From Patescibacteria group bacterium (lineage in GTDB: Bacteria; Patescibacteriota; Patescibacteriia; 2-12-FULL-60-25): a DNA stretch of 41,927 nucleotides. A model generated the notes under the pieces. That model saw only the letters and a list, made by a program, of their open reading frames with translations. It was not told the origin of the DNA and did not search any database. Position numbers and translations under genes: made by a program. Shown piece by piece: positions 22,938 to 29,770 of this stretch. Position 1 is the first letter of the stretch; each line of letters begins with the position of its first letter. Location: contig JALNYW010000004.1 of assembly GCA_023229665.1 (NCBI GenBank), positions 1 to 41,927 on the forward strand, read 5' to 3'.

Positions 22938-23181
22938 TTTGGTTGCCCCACTGGATATCGGAGTAGAATTGCTGGTCGGCGAGTTGCATCGCATATTGTT
23001 GCAGTATAGGCTGCAGAATTCGAGCGTAGAATTCATCAAGAGTTCCAGGCGGCGGAATCAAACCGTACGGAAGAAGAATTTCCGGTTTTGGAACGAAGAT
23101 TTTCATCAACGAGTCTGCTCGAACAATCGCAGGCGCCGCCAGTGCTCCGACCAGTCCGGTGAGAAATCCACGTCTTTGCAA
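22924..23181 (-). CDS. Small protein with a twin-arginine-like signal sequence
   Basis: It has 85 residues. The start is TTG 23181 (MQRRGFLTGLVGALAAPAIV), set by GAAGGGAGAAG just upstream. Arg3-Arg4-Gly-Phe-Leu followed by a hydrophobic stretch and IVRADSLM looks like a Tat or short export signal. The rest (ILLPYGLIPPPGTLDEFYARILQPILQQYAMQL) is Pro-rich then helical. An exported protein within replication genes is unexpected. The longer frame upstream of the TTG is Arg/Ser-rich shadow sequence. Function unknown. Confidence 0.6.
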   Translation of the reverse strand: MQRRGFLTGLVGALAAPAIVRADSLMKIFVPKPEILLPYGLIPPPGTLDEFYARILQPILQQYAMQLADQQFYSDIQWGNQSDPR

Positions 23182-23204
23182 TTCGCTTCTCCCTTCGAGG
23201 ATTT

Positions 23205-23229
23205 GGGGGGACAGTTGTCCCGTCCCCCC
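23205..23229. repeat. Strong inverted repeat between the ssDNA-binding-like and Tat-like genes
   Basis: GGGGGGAC (23205-23212) pairs with GTCCCCCC (23222-23229) around a nine-base loop. There is no T run on either strand. It may protect or attenuate the early transcript. Confidence 0.5.
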
Positions 23230-23239
23230 AGCGCTGCCG

Positions 23240-23677
23240 TCAGGCGCCCAGCCCACTGAGCCGATTGACCTGATCCCCGACCGTGCCGTCTTCCCGCATG
23301 TACTGCGTGATCTCGACCAGGACTTCCTGGCCAAGCGTATCTGGCAGACATTCCTCATACGAGCGGTCGGCCATTTCGATGCCGAGCGAGGAGAGGAAAT
23401 CATCGAGCCGGGCGAGCGACTCGTCCGTCAGGTAGAAGTCCCGGCGGAACTGGCGCTTCGACAGGTCGACCACTTCACCCTTGTCATTCTGCTGCGGCTC
23501 CGCGCCTTCCGGCCAGTCGGTCAGGACGACATGGAACCGAATATACGGGGTCTTGTTCTTGTTCTGGTTCCCCGGCTCGAACGACTTGATCCGGCCCGGG
23601 TAATTCCCGGCGTCGAGTGCGACGGGCTTCGGGGCCTGGCCAGCGGGCTTGCGGAGAAGAGAGCCAAAATCTACCAT
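23240..23677 (-). CDS. Probable single-stranded DNA-binding protein (DUF669-like)
   Basis: It has 145 residues. DAGNYPGRIKSFEPG, then TPYIRFHVVLTDWPEG, then RRDFYLTDESLARLDDFLSSLGI and LGQEVLVEITQYM follow the strand order of small phage OB-fold proteins. The fold call is inferred from pattern, not from a signature residue. The C-terminus (VNRLSGLGA) lacks the acidic Pro-Phe tip of cellular SSB. Its place near the Sak4-like recombinase supports the role, since such ATPases often pair with a phage SSB. Confidence 0.6.
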   Translation of the reverse strand: MVDFGSLLRKPAGQAPKPVALDAGNYPGRIKSFEPGNQNKNKTPYIRFHVVLTDWPEGAEPQQNDKGEVVDLSKRQFRRDFYLTDESLARLDDFLSSLGIEMADRSYEECLPDTLGQEVLVEITQYMREDGTVGDQVNRLSGLGA

Positions 23678-23727
23678 TTCATTTCACTTTCTGTTTTTCG
23701 AGTCATGAAGGCCATTGTCGGCCGGTA

Positions 23728-23749
23728 TTTCACGGGACTTTCCGTGAAA
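23728..23749. repeat. Perfect inverted repeat directly after the Acb2 gene
   Basis: TTTCACGG-GACTTT-CCGTGAAA is a perfect eight-base stem with a six-base loop, one base from the Acb2-like stop codon, in the 73-base gap before the ssDNA-binding-like gene. With no T run it looks like an attenuator, RNA-processing site or operator. Confidence 0.5.
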
Positions 23750-23750
23750 T

Positions 23751-24065
23751 TCAGTTACCCTTCGGAAAATCTTCCGGAAGGGAAATTCGTTGCGGCTGGA
23801 AGACACTCCGGTTGAGCGCCATGAAGCCTTCTTGGAAGTGGGTCTTCGCGACGGCCAGCCAGCGAGGGTCAGTTGACTTGACCGATTCGGTCGGGTCGGT
23901 ATAGTAGATTCCGTCCGAACCGAGGAACTTCTGCGGCCCGGCGTTGAGTGCGTCGATTTCCCGAAGCAGCCGTTCTTCCAAAATCTTGAACTTGTTCACC
24001 AGATCAACGGCAGTCGCTGTCTGATCCGTGTACCCCTTCACAGGGGAGTTTTCAATCGTACTCAT
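23751..24065 (-). CDS. Acb2-type cyclic-oligonucleotide sponge (anti-CBASS)
   Basis: It has 104 residues. TDQTATAVDLVNKFKILEE, then RLLREIDAL (about 31-40), and later DPRWLAVAKTHFQEGFMALN and RSVFQP (66-91) match the anti-CBASS 2 family (also called Vs.4; Acb2/Tad1 domain). Known members form hexamers that bind and hide cyclic di- and trinucleotide signals, blocking CBASS and in some cases Thoeris defence. The family's helix-loop-helix core is intact; about 20 residues between the helices (42-65) hold a less conserved loop. It overlaps the next gene upstream by four bases. Confidence 0.8.
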   Translation of the reverse strand: MSTIENSPVKGYTDQTATAVDLVNKFKILEERLLREIDALNAGPQKFLGSDGIYYTDPTESVKSTDPRWLAVAKTHFQEGFMALNRSVFQPQRISLPEDFPKGN

Positions 24066-24253
24066 TCCTCGTCTTCGTCCTCGTCTTCTTCGGCGTTTGG
24101 CTCGATCTCGACGGTCTTCCGGTCGTAGATGAAGTCGACCAACTTCCGCGCGTCGGAGGTGATTTCGTCGGCATTGGTGGCGCCGCAGCGAAGCAGCTCG
24201 ACTACGATCTCCTTCCGAACGAGCATCTTCTTTTCTTCTTCAGTCATTTCCAT
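24062..24253 (-). CDS. Small acidic protein
   Basis: It has 63 residues. A helical part (EEEKKMLVRKEIVVELLRCG, then NADEITSDARKLVDFIY) is followed by a tail of Glu and Asp (EEDEDEDEE). AAGGGAAAT precedes ATG. Acidic-tailed small phage proteins can mimic DNA, but nothing here proves that. It overlaps the Acb2-like gene by four bases. Confidence 0.6.
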   Translation of the reverse strand: MEMTEEEKKMLVRKEIVVELLRCGATNADEITSDARKLVDFIYDRKTVEIEPNAEEDEDEDEE

Positions 24254-24255
24254 TT

Positions 24256-24519
24256 TTATTTCCCTTCGCTATCGCCGGACCCATTCCGGCGAGCTTTAAA
24301 CTCGGCAATTGTCTCGCCGAGGATAAACTTCTCATGTTCTTCGTCCGAGTGCCAAATGCACCGGCCGGTATGATCGACTTGCGTTCCGCCGCAGCCCTCG
24401 CATAGGACCGTCGCGAAGAGCCCGTCTTTCGTATTCTGTTCCGTCGAGCAACCGATCATGTCGTTCGACATCTCTGGACCAAACATTAGCGCGGAACATT
24501 GGAGACAGAAATCGGCCAT
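24256..24519 (-). CDS. Small zinc-ribbon-like protein
   Basis: It has 87 residues from ATG 24519 (MADFCLQCSALMF), which overlaps the stop of the preceding gene. Cys5/Cys8 and Cys40/Cys43 (LCEGCGGTQVDHTG), with Cys24 and Cys54, form a likely zinc ribbon. The end is charged and helical. The GGTxVDxxG turn recurs in small phage proteins of unknown role. Confidence 0.65.
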   Translation of the reverse strand: MADFCLQCSALMFGPEMSNDMIGCSTEQNTKDGLFATVLCEGCGGTQVDHTGRCIWHSDEEHEKFILGETIAEFKARRNGSGDSEGK

Positions 24520-24809
24520 CAACGCGGCTCCGCGCAAACTTCAACAATGAAAGCCATTGCCATTGCTGCGACGTGGAGAGCTTCTTTTCGCATTTGCTCT
24601 CGATTGCCGAAGTCCGGCTGCCACTTTTTGACTTCGTCCCAGAGTTCATCAACTTCTTCGAGCATAACCGCGTAGCCTTCGTGCGGGCCGCGCATCGGCG
24701 CGTGCTTCTTTCGAGCCTTGACAAAGGACTGGGCAATCTCCCGTGCGACGGTAAAATTACTCAGTCCGCCAAATTCGGCCCATGTCCCGGGACCGTCAAA
24801 TTCAGTCAT
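24519..24809 (-). CDS. MazG-like nucleotide pyrophosphohydrolase
   Basis: It has 96 residues from ATG 24809, with GAAGGGAGAAA upstream. KKHAPMRGPHEGYAVMLEEVDELWDEV supplies the EExxE metal site (Glu51, Glu52, Glu55), and RKEALHVAAMAMAFI the second helix with Glu76. This is the all-alpha NTP-pyrophosphatase fold, which breaks NTPs or alarmones to the monophosphate and PPi. In phages it may clean the dNTP pool or lower ppGpp. Confidence 0.7.
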   Translation of the reverse strand: MTEFDGPGTWAEFGGLSNFTVAREIAQSFVKARKKHAPMRGPHEGYAVMLEEVDELWDEVKKWQPDFGNREQMRKEALHVAAMAMAFIVEVCAEPR

Positions 24810-24842
24810 TTCGTTTCTCCCTTCAATTTCACGGTCGCGAAA

Positions 24843-25652
24843 TTACGACCGAATGTCCTTGAAATACTGCGCCAGCCCGGTCTCCAACGGATATTCCGGC
24901 TGGACCTTGCCCGGGGCGGTATTCTTTAGCTCGATCAGGCCCTGGGTTCTGGTGTAGATTTTCTGCTTGATCCCGACGCCGCTCCCGCTGGACTTGGCCA
25001 ACAGCATGGTGTTGAAATATCGGCCGATCTTGGGCGGGAACTTGCTGCCCAGGGCGCTCGGGTATCCGCGCTGCGGCCCGTTCTCTTCCCCGATGAAGAC
25101 GATGTGGGACGTCACGATGACGTTACATTTCACTCCTTCGTCATACAACATCTGGAACAGTCCCTCCAGCATGATCTGGCCATCGAACCAGTCGGATTGG
25201 TGGGGCTTCTGCCCGAGCCGGGCATTCATCGCCAAGACAAAGTTCATCGCGGCATTCGACAGCATGGTCAGCGAGTCAATCACCAGAATGTCCTTCGGAC
25301 TCCAAGTCGAGATCGGGCCGAAATCCGCGGACTCGGTTTTCCAATTGTCGAGCAACTTAATGGCCCGTTGCCACTGAGTTGCCTTCGCCGGAATGAGTTT
25401 GCCATTGACATTCTTCATCGGGTCGGTGATGGTTTCGTAGTCGACCCGCGCGAGCGATTCTTTCGAATACCCGGACTTGGGATCGGTCAGCAGGCTGCGC
25501 AGAATATCAATCCCGTTGTCCATGTCGAGAATTCGCAAGTTGTACCCCGCGTCGGCAAGGCTCGCCAGAGACCCGGACTTGCCGGCCCCAGTATCGCCGA
25601 TGAGTAACATCTTCGTCGTGTCTTGCGACTGGTGGTCGCTGAGTTTGGGCAT
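24843..25652 (-). CDS. Sak4-like RecA-fold ATPase (single-strand annealing/recombination)
   Basis: It has 269 residues from ATG 25652 with GAGGAG eight bases upstream. MLLIGDTGAGKSGSLASL is Walker A (19-26) and KDILVIDSLTML Walker B (121-126). NVIVTSHIVF and RGYPSALGSKFPPKIGRYFNTML are typical of the AAA_24/Sak4 group. These are short RecA-like cores that stimulate annealing with phage SSB. Context with the ssDNA-binding-like and Cas4-like genes supports a recombination role. Confidence 0.75.
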   Translation of the reverse strand: MPKLSDHQSQDTTKMLLIGDTGAGKSGSLASLADAGYNLRILDMDNGIDILRSLLTDPKSGYSKESLARVDYETITDPMKNVNGKLIPAKATQWQRAIKLLDNWKTESADFGPISTWSPKDILVIDSLTMLSNAAMNFVLAMNARLGQKPHQSDWFDGQIMLEGLFQMLYDEGVKCNVIVTSHIVFIGEENGPQRGYPSALGSKFPPKIGRYFNTMLLAKSSGSGVGIKQKIYTRTQGLIELKNTAPGKVQPEYPLETGLAQYFKDIRS

Positions 25653-25957
25653 TAAGAATGCTCCTCGGGTTTGGCTGTTGCAGCCGGTTTGAAATCAAGT
25701 CGAAGCGACCCATATGATTCGATCTTCTTCCCGAATTCGCCGATTGCGACTGTTAACGGCAGGGCAATATTCGCCAGCAAAAACGACCGTCGGGCCTGCC
25801 GATCGAGGTCAAACCCGTTGAGATACCATCCCGGCTGTGGATGATAGTCCCCGTGATACACGAGGGAAAATTCGATCGACTCGGGAACGACATGGCGCTC
25901 CTCGATCTCTCCGCGGTGGTTTTTGTAGAAAAAGACGACTGGGGCGAGGTTGGTCAT
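25652..25957 (-). CDS. WYL-like small phage protein
   Basis: It has 101 residues from ATG 25957 in an ATGA overlap with the upstream gene. VVFFYKNHRGEIEERHVVPESIEF, then GWYLNGFDLDRQARRSFLLANI, resembles the ligand-sensing WYL fold (its W-Y-L and following D and R residues are present). No DNA-binding domain is attached, so it may be a sensor or adaptor. It ends in a four-base overlap with the Sak4-like gene. Confidence 0.55.
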   Translation of the reverse strand: MTNLAPVVFFYKNHRGEIEERHVVPESIEFSLVYHGDYHPQPGWYLNGFDLDRQARRSFLLANIALPLTVAIGEFGKKIESYGSLRLDFKPAATAKPEEHS

Positions 25958-26451
25958 TTCGACAACTCGATCTCCGCCCCGCACGCCGCGTAGCCCGCCA
26001 GATCAACCCACGAGTCGTGGTGCCCCGGATCGTTCTCCAGCCGGGCGATTTTCAGCAGCGCACACATGATCGCGACGTCACTCGCCGAGACGAGCCCGCC
26101 GCCGGGAATGACAATCCCGCGATTGGCGAGGAAAGCATTCCAATGGGCAGCGATCCGGGCGAAGTTGTCCTCCGGACGGCCGTAATTAAGCCCGCGATCC
26201 CCGACCGCGAGCTTGGCCGCGTCGAGCAGATCGGCTTTGGTGAACAGCGCCGTCGGCGGCGCTTTCTTAGTTTCGGTCATTTCTTCTGTTCCCTTCGTCA
26301 TCTCGATTGGTTCAAAGTCAAGCGCAAATCCATCGGCGGAAAACTCCCACAGTCCCCCTGCATTGTCTGTGACAACAAGATCGTTCCCGACTTTATATTC
26401 CCCGTGGAACGTAAATTCCGGACGATCTCCGATGTAGCGGAATTTTGTCAT
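25954..26451 (-). CDS. DUF6378-like protein with extra N-terminal part
   Basis: It has 165 residues from ATG 26451 (MTKFRYIGDRPEFTF), with GGGGAG upstream. Residues 75-165 (LLDAAKLAVGDRGLNYGRPEDNFARIAAHW ... DVAIMCALLKIARLENDPGHHDSWVDLAGYAACGAEI) match the DUF6378 pattern of phage proteins. The first 50 residues form a separate small beta part (GEYKVGNDLVVTDNAGGLWEF). Role unknown. It overlaps the WYL-like gene by four bases. Confidence 0.7.
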   Translation of the reverse strand: MTKFRYIGDRPEFTFHGEYKVGNDLVVTDNAGGLWEFSADGFALDFEPIEMTKGTEEMTETKKAPPTALFTKADLLDAAKLAVGDRGLNYGRPEDNFARIAAHWNAFLANRGIVIPGGGLVSASDVAIMCALLKIARLENDPGHHDSWVDLAGYAACGAEIELSK

Positions 26452-26453
26452 TC

Positions 26454-27401
26454 TCACTCCCCTCGGATTTGAAGCGGGTCCCAGACCCGCTGGACAAACT
26501 CCCGCCGCAGCCAATCTTCTCGCTGTGCGGGGGCGAGCGAGCAAACCCCGCGATACGGGCACCCGCCGTACATGCCGCAGGCCATATCGTTCTGGGGCCA
26601 ATGCACGGTGACCGCGCAACGCCACATCGTCTCGATCTGCATTTCCGTGTCGGAGAGGAATTCTTCGAGTTGCGAGTCGCTCCGGGGAATGAGATGCCGA
26701 CCGAATCGGGCAAAGCCGACGCCGACTTGAATCCCGTCTACGATGACCCCGTCGATTGACTGATCGAAGGCGACTTTTCCCGCCAGGGTGTACAACGAAA
26801 ACTGGGTGCCCGGAGTGAACGAGGCGGCGAAATGGGCGTTTGGCTCACTCGACGAAGTCTTGATATCTGGGATGTACGTCCCGGCTCCGAGATGGCCAAT
26901 CCGATCGAGATGGCCGCAGAAGATGACATGCTCTCCGCCGGGGGTCGTCAGACCCGAGTCAAATCGGAACGACAACTCGACCGCGGGCTTGCCATTCGCG
27001 AGTTGGAGCGTCTCAATCGGATCGTCTTTGCCGAAGGCATCCAAATACCAGACAATTGTTTGGACCAGAGTCCGGCGATTCTTGGCCGGATGGCCACTGG
27101 CCCAGCCCCGGCGCAATTCGCGGTCCCAGGTTTTCTCCAGCGTGGACGCGAGGACGCTGTCGAGCGCATCGTCGTGGGACATGTTGCGCGTCCGGCAGTG
27201 TTCGTACTGCTCCCGCGCTTCGTGCATCAAGATTCCGAACGTGAGATGCGGGCCGCTGTCGCGGGGGACCATTCCGAGGACGGTCGAGTAATAGTACTTG
27301 CGTGGACAGGTCTTGAACTCGCGGAGCGAGGTCGAGTCCAGGGCCGTCTGCATCCACTCGTTCGAGACGGAGAAAGAGGAGTTGGGCTGTCGGGTGATCA
27401 T
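26454..27401 (-). CDS. Cas4/RecB-like PD-(D/E)XK nuclease with likely Fe-S cysteines
   Basis: It has 315 residues. TSLREFKTCPRKYYY starts the fold with Cys32. FGILMHEA carries the RecB-family His60. GHLDRIG (Asp166) and YIPDIKTS (Asp179, Lys181) are the nuclease core. Cys275, Cys281 and Cys287 in ACGMYGGCPYRGVC complete a four-Cys set like that holding the 4Fe-4S cluster in AddB and Cas4. It probably resects DNA ends for recombination with the Sak4-like ATPase. It is not near CRISPR genes. Confidence 0.8.
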   Translation of the reverse strand: MITRQPNSSFSVSNEWMQTALDSTSLREFKTCPRKYYYSTVLGMVPRDSGPHLTFGILMHEAREQYEHCRTRNMSHDDALDSVLASTLEKTWDRELRRGWASGHPAKNRRTLVQTIVWYLDAFGKDDPIETLQLANGKPAVELSFRFDSGLTTPGGEHVIFCGHLDRIGHLGAGTYIPDIKTSSSEPNAHFAASFTPGTQFSLYTLAGKVAFDQSIDGVIVDGIQVGVGFARFGRHLIPRSDSQLEEFLSDTEMQIETMWRCAVTVHWPQNDMACGMYGGCPYRGVCSLAPAQREDWLRREFVQRVWDPLQIRGE

Positions 27402-27553
27402 GAAACATCCTCCAATTCAGCTTCCTTCGCGAGCGTGAATTCGACGAGCAATTGTTCGAATTCAAGGCGCAGTTTTTGATTTTGTGGAAACGTAACGGCA
27501 AATGTACGGGCAATGCGAAGCTGCTCAGCAAGACGGCGGAGTTTAGCTGACAT
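27398..27553 (-). CDS. 51-residue hypothetical protein
   Basis: The frame MSAKLRRLAEQLRIARTFAV ... FEQLLVEFTLAKEAELEDVS is a basic then acidic helix pair. It ends in an ATGA overlap with the nuclease gene and starts inside the end of the next gene upstream, the same tight packing as its neighbours. GGAGACC lies upstream. Function unknown; possibly a coiled-coil partner. Confidence 0.6.
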   Translation of the reverse strand: MSAKLRRLAEQLRIARTFAVTFPQNQKLRLEFEQLLVEFTLAKEAELEDVS

Positions 27554-27812
27554 GGGCTTTGGTCTCCGATTGACGAACTAACGTCCGCGCGACCTCTGTC
27601 GACTTCTTATTTGGCTTGCCGATGATGACCAAGCTCGAAAATTCGTACCCGCGAAGTGTCTCCGCGTGGAGCGACCCGACACAGCGGAAGATGCGGAATT
27701 TCTCTCCGGACTTGCTTCGCCCGGAGTAACTCGCCACGACGAAGGTCTCCGCGTGCTGGCGCACCCACTCGTCATAGGCCCGTTCGATGGAGTCGGTGAT
27801 AATCCCGATCAT
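27543..27812 (-). CDS. Small hypothetical protein
   Basis: It has 89 residues, starting in an ATGA overlap with the preceding gene. A helix (ITDSIERAYDEWVRQHAETF) precedes strands (VVASYSGRSKSGEKFRIFRCVG). The end is basic (KPNKKSTEVARTLVRQ). No family is recognised. Confidence 0.6.
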   Translation of the reverse strand: MIGIITDSIERAYDEWVRQHAETFVVASYSGRSKSGEKFRIFRCVGSLHAETLRGYEFSSLVIIGKPNKKSTEVARTLVRQSETKAHVS

Positions 27813-28060
27813 AGCCCGAGGTCCCCGGTCTTCACTTTGGAAAGGTCAACCGTCGGTTTCGTCTTCGCGGCTTTCCCTCGACCACCGGCGGCTTCGAGCT
27901 TTTCCCACTTTTCCCGCGCGGCCCGCAGCTCCGCGACGACTCGGTCCCGATTGAGTCGCTGGAAGCCCATCGGGTCTCGGGACAACAACTCGCCGAGGGA
28001 ATCTGTCTGTGCGACGCGCAGGGCGTCGGACTGGGGCAACTGCCCGATGTTATCGGTCAT
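27809..28060 (-). CDS. Small protein ending in DLGL (1 of 4)
   Basis: It has 83 residues from ATG 28060 (MTDNIGQLPQSDALRVAQT); the frame upstream is a shadow of the next gene. A charged helix (NRDRVVAELRAAREKWEKLEAAGG) leads to a basic linker and the C-terminus KVKTGDLGL. Its DLGL is written GAC CTC GGG CTA, unlike the other three copies (GAT TTG GGN CTN). Function unknown. Confidence 0.6.
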   Translation of the reverse strand: MTDNIGQLPQSDALRVAQTDSLGELLSRDPMGFQRLNRDRVVAELRAAREKWEKLEAAGGRGKAAKTKPTVDLSKVKTGDLGL

Positions 28061-28274
28061 AATATTCTGCGTCCTCGGCACAATCTGATTGATATTGGGC
28101 AAACGGATAGTCATCTGCACAGGCTTCACGAATGGACTCGATTGCTTCGTCGGAGAAGTGGGAGAAATCTGTCTCCCCGTCGATCTCTTCGATTTCGATT
28201 TCTCCATTACGTAACCAAGACCATTCTACTGTAACAACTGTCCCGGTAATATCGTAAGCTGTTTTGGTTTTCAT
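28050..28274 (-). CDS. Small acidic protein
   Basis: It has 74 residues. Strands (TAYDITGTVVTVEWSWLRNG) precede a very acidic part (EIEIEEIDGETDFSHF ... DCAEDAEYYDR). It overlaps both neighbours by a few bases. Its net charge would suit a DNA-mimic or a binding partner for a basic protein; no family is recognised. Confidence 0.6.
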   Translation of the reverse strand: MKTKTAYDITGTVVTVEWSWLRNGEIEIEEIDGETDFSHFSDEAIESIREACADDYPFAQYQSDCAEDAEYYDR

Positions 28275-28489
28275 TCCTCACTCCTTGCCCCGCTGGAAGC
28301 GGCATCGATCCGGGCGTTTACCGCTTCGCGCTGACGCTTGCAGAAATTGTGCACGACAATCCTCACCGCCTCGGCAACGCCGATTTTGCTCGGCGAGTTC
28401 GCTCCGTATTGACCCTCGAGCCATTCCCAGTCCTCGTCAAACATCATGACGTGTCGGCGAGAGGTTGGTAATATGGTTTTCTTGCTCAT
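28271..28489 (-). CDS. Probable ribbon-helix-helix protein
   Basis: It has 72 residues from ATG 28489 (MSKKTILPTSRRHVMMFDED), which overlaps the stop of the upstream gene. RHVMMFDEDWEWLEGQYG, then SKIGVAEAVRIVVHNFC, fits a beta strand and two helices of the Arc/MetJ type, with a basic N-terminal strand. It may regulate early genes. The end (AASSGARSEE) is encoded over one of the nine CCCGCTGGA motifs. Confidence 0.5.
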   Translation of the reverse strand: MSKKTILPTSRRHVMMFDEDWEWLEGQYGANSPSKIGVAEAVRIVVHNFCKRQREAVNARIDAASSGARSEE

Positions 28490-28683
28490 TTCTTTTTCCA
28501 ATCTTTGATCGCGACTAATGCCCCGTCTCGGGTGGGGAAATGTCCAATCAACTGCATCAGGCGGATCGGCTCGCCGAACTTGGACTTGACGATCGTCCCA
28601 GGAACGTACGCGGCGAATGCTCGAATGTCGGCACCGCTGTCCAGCACCAAGGCAATTGTCGGTGGAATGTTGAATTTAGCCAT
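28486..28683 (-). CDS. Small hypothetical protein
   Basis: It has 65 residues. MAKFNIPPTIALVLDSGADIRAFAAYVPG is beta-like, followed by GEPIRLMQLIGHFPTRDGALVAIKDW. There are no Cys or membrane segments. It is coupled to the RHH-like gene by overlap. Confidence 0.6.
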   Translation of the reverse strand: MAKFNIPPTIALVLDSGADIRAFAAYVPGTIVKSKFGEPIRLMQLIGHFPTRDGALVAIKDWKKK

Positions 28684-28697
28684 TTTTCGTTCCGTGC

Positions 28698-28946
28698 TTA
28701 GAGCCCCAAATCAGCTGCATCTGCATCGGCCGCAGCCGTGCCCGCGATTTTGCAAATTGCAACATTTCCCTCCGGGAAATCAACCACCCGAAATTGCAGA
28801 ATCGCCAATTGCTCGTCTTCCTGCTTCGCCCGAATCGAGCGAAGTCGCTCGACGAGGCGAAACGGATCGTCGGAGTGCAGCAGCAGCCCAATCGGCTGGC
28901 CCAGGGCTTCGTAGAGCCAGAAAATTAGGTCCCGGTTCTCAACCAT
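28698..28946 (-). CDS. Small protein ending in DLGL (2 of 4)
   Basis: It has 82 residues from ATG 28946 (MVENRDLIFWLYEALGQPIG), overlapping the next gene upstream by eight bases. Helices (VERLRSIRAKQEDEQ) are followed by strands (LAILQFRVVDFPEGNVAICKIAG) and an acidic end ADADAADLGL. The end is GAT TTG GGG CTC TAA. Function unknown. Confidence 0.6.
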   Translation of the reverse strand: MVENRDLIFWLYEALGQPIGLLLHSDDPFRLVERLRSIRAKQEDEQLAILQFRVVDFPEGNVAICKIAGTAAADADAADLGL

Positions 28947-29253
28947 CGATTTTTTCCCGCGTGAGTGGCGAGCGGAGGAATTGAACAAAGTGGGTTTCGA
29001 GATCGGACTGGAGAGAGATGAGCGGTCGGAACGCACTTATGTGGAAATACGGCTCTAAAAGACCCATGTCAGTAAACATTACCGGATTTGTAATCTCGAC
29101 AAGGTGCAGCCCTGCACCTTCGGCGAACAACTGAACCTCTCGAATGATGTACTCTTTCTTCACAGTCGGAAACTGAACATCACTACGAGCAGGTCCGTGG
29201 ATTTGAAGTACACAGACGATTTTTGCTCCGACTTTTGCCCAACTCGGAATCAT
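28939..29253 (-). CDS. Conserved phage protein of unknown function
   Basis: It has 104 residues. MIPSWAKVGAKIVCVLQIHG, then VKKEYIIREVQLF and AGLHLVEI, looks like a small beta-barrel, followed by HISAFRPLISLQSDLETHFVQFLR. The order KVGxKIVCV ... YIIREV ... FRPL recurs in many small phage early proteins, for which I know no function. Confidence 0.65.
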   Translation of the reverse strand: MIPSWAKVGAKIVCVLQIHGPARSDVQFPTVKKEYIIREVQLFAEGAGLHLVEITNPVMFTDMGLLEPYFHISAFRPLISLQSDLETHFVQFLRSPLTREKIDG

Positions 29254-29269
29254 TTTCCCGTTCTTCCGC

Positions 29270-29770
29270 TCAAAGTCCCAAATCTTGAGCCGTCAATTCC
29301 TCAATCGCCGTCGCGGCGACGCTCGCGCGAATTTCCAGTCGCTTGCGAGCTTCCTCGAACAAATCGCTTCGTTGTTTGTTTCCCTCGACTAACATCCGGA
29401 AGGTCTCTTCCTCGGCGTCTGCCTCCGGGTCCCTACCTGCCGTCCGCATCTGCTCCCGTGCGAGTTCTTCCGCCAAGGCGGAAATTTCCGAGTCGATCGT
29501 CCCGACTTTCGGCTTCGTCCGGTACAACATGCCGAATTGGAAATTCGCGTCGAGGTCGGTGGCCCTGGCCCGCAGCGCCGCCAGGGCCTCGCCAGAGAGG
29601 ATTGTCCCAGCTTCGCCTCCTGCCAGTTTGACCAAATACCGGGTGATTTGGGTCCGCAGTCGTTCCCCGCGCTCCACATTCAGGGCCTTGGCCTCGGCCG
29701 CGGTCAGTTGATGACCCTCGGAATAGGGCGCGGAGATGGTGAATTCGTAATGAGAAATCTGGATTTGCAT
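29270..29770 (-). CDS. Helical protein ending in DLGL (3 of 4)
   Basis: It has 166 residues from ATG 29770 (MQIQISHYEFTISAPYSEGHQ); an ATG four codons earlier is possible, and neither has a clear ribosome site. After the first beta hairpin it is helical (LTAAEAKALNVERGERLRTQITRYL, EELAREQMRTAGRDPEADAEEETFRML). SAPYSEGHxLTAAEAxALN recurs in other phages. It ends ELTAQDLGL. The upstream 137 bases are C-rich on this strand. Confidence 0.65.
   Translation of the reverse strand: MQIQISHYEFTISAPYSEGHQLTAAEAKALNVERGERLRTQITRYLVKLAGGEAGTILSGEALAALRARATDLDANFQFGMLYRTKPKVGTIDSEISALAEELAREQMRTAGRDPEADAEEETFRMLVEGNKQRSDLFEEARKRLEIRASVAATAIEELTAQDLGL

Noticed and set aside
23182..23403. Longer N-terminus for the Tat-like protein (start at 23403)
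   Set aside because: That part overlaps the ssDNA-binding-like gene out of frame and is Arg/Ser-rich; TTG 23181 has a good ribosome site.
24825..24844. Inverted repeat AATTTC...GAAATT before the Sak4-like stop codon
   Set aside because: Only six AT-rich pairs; too weak to separate from chance.
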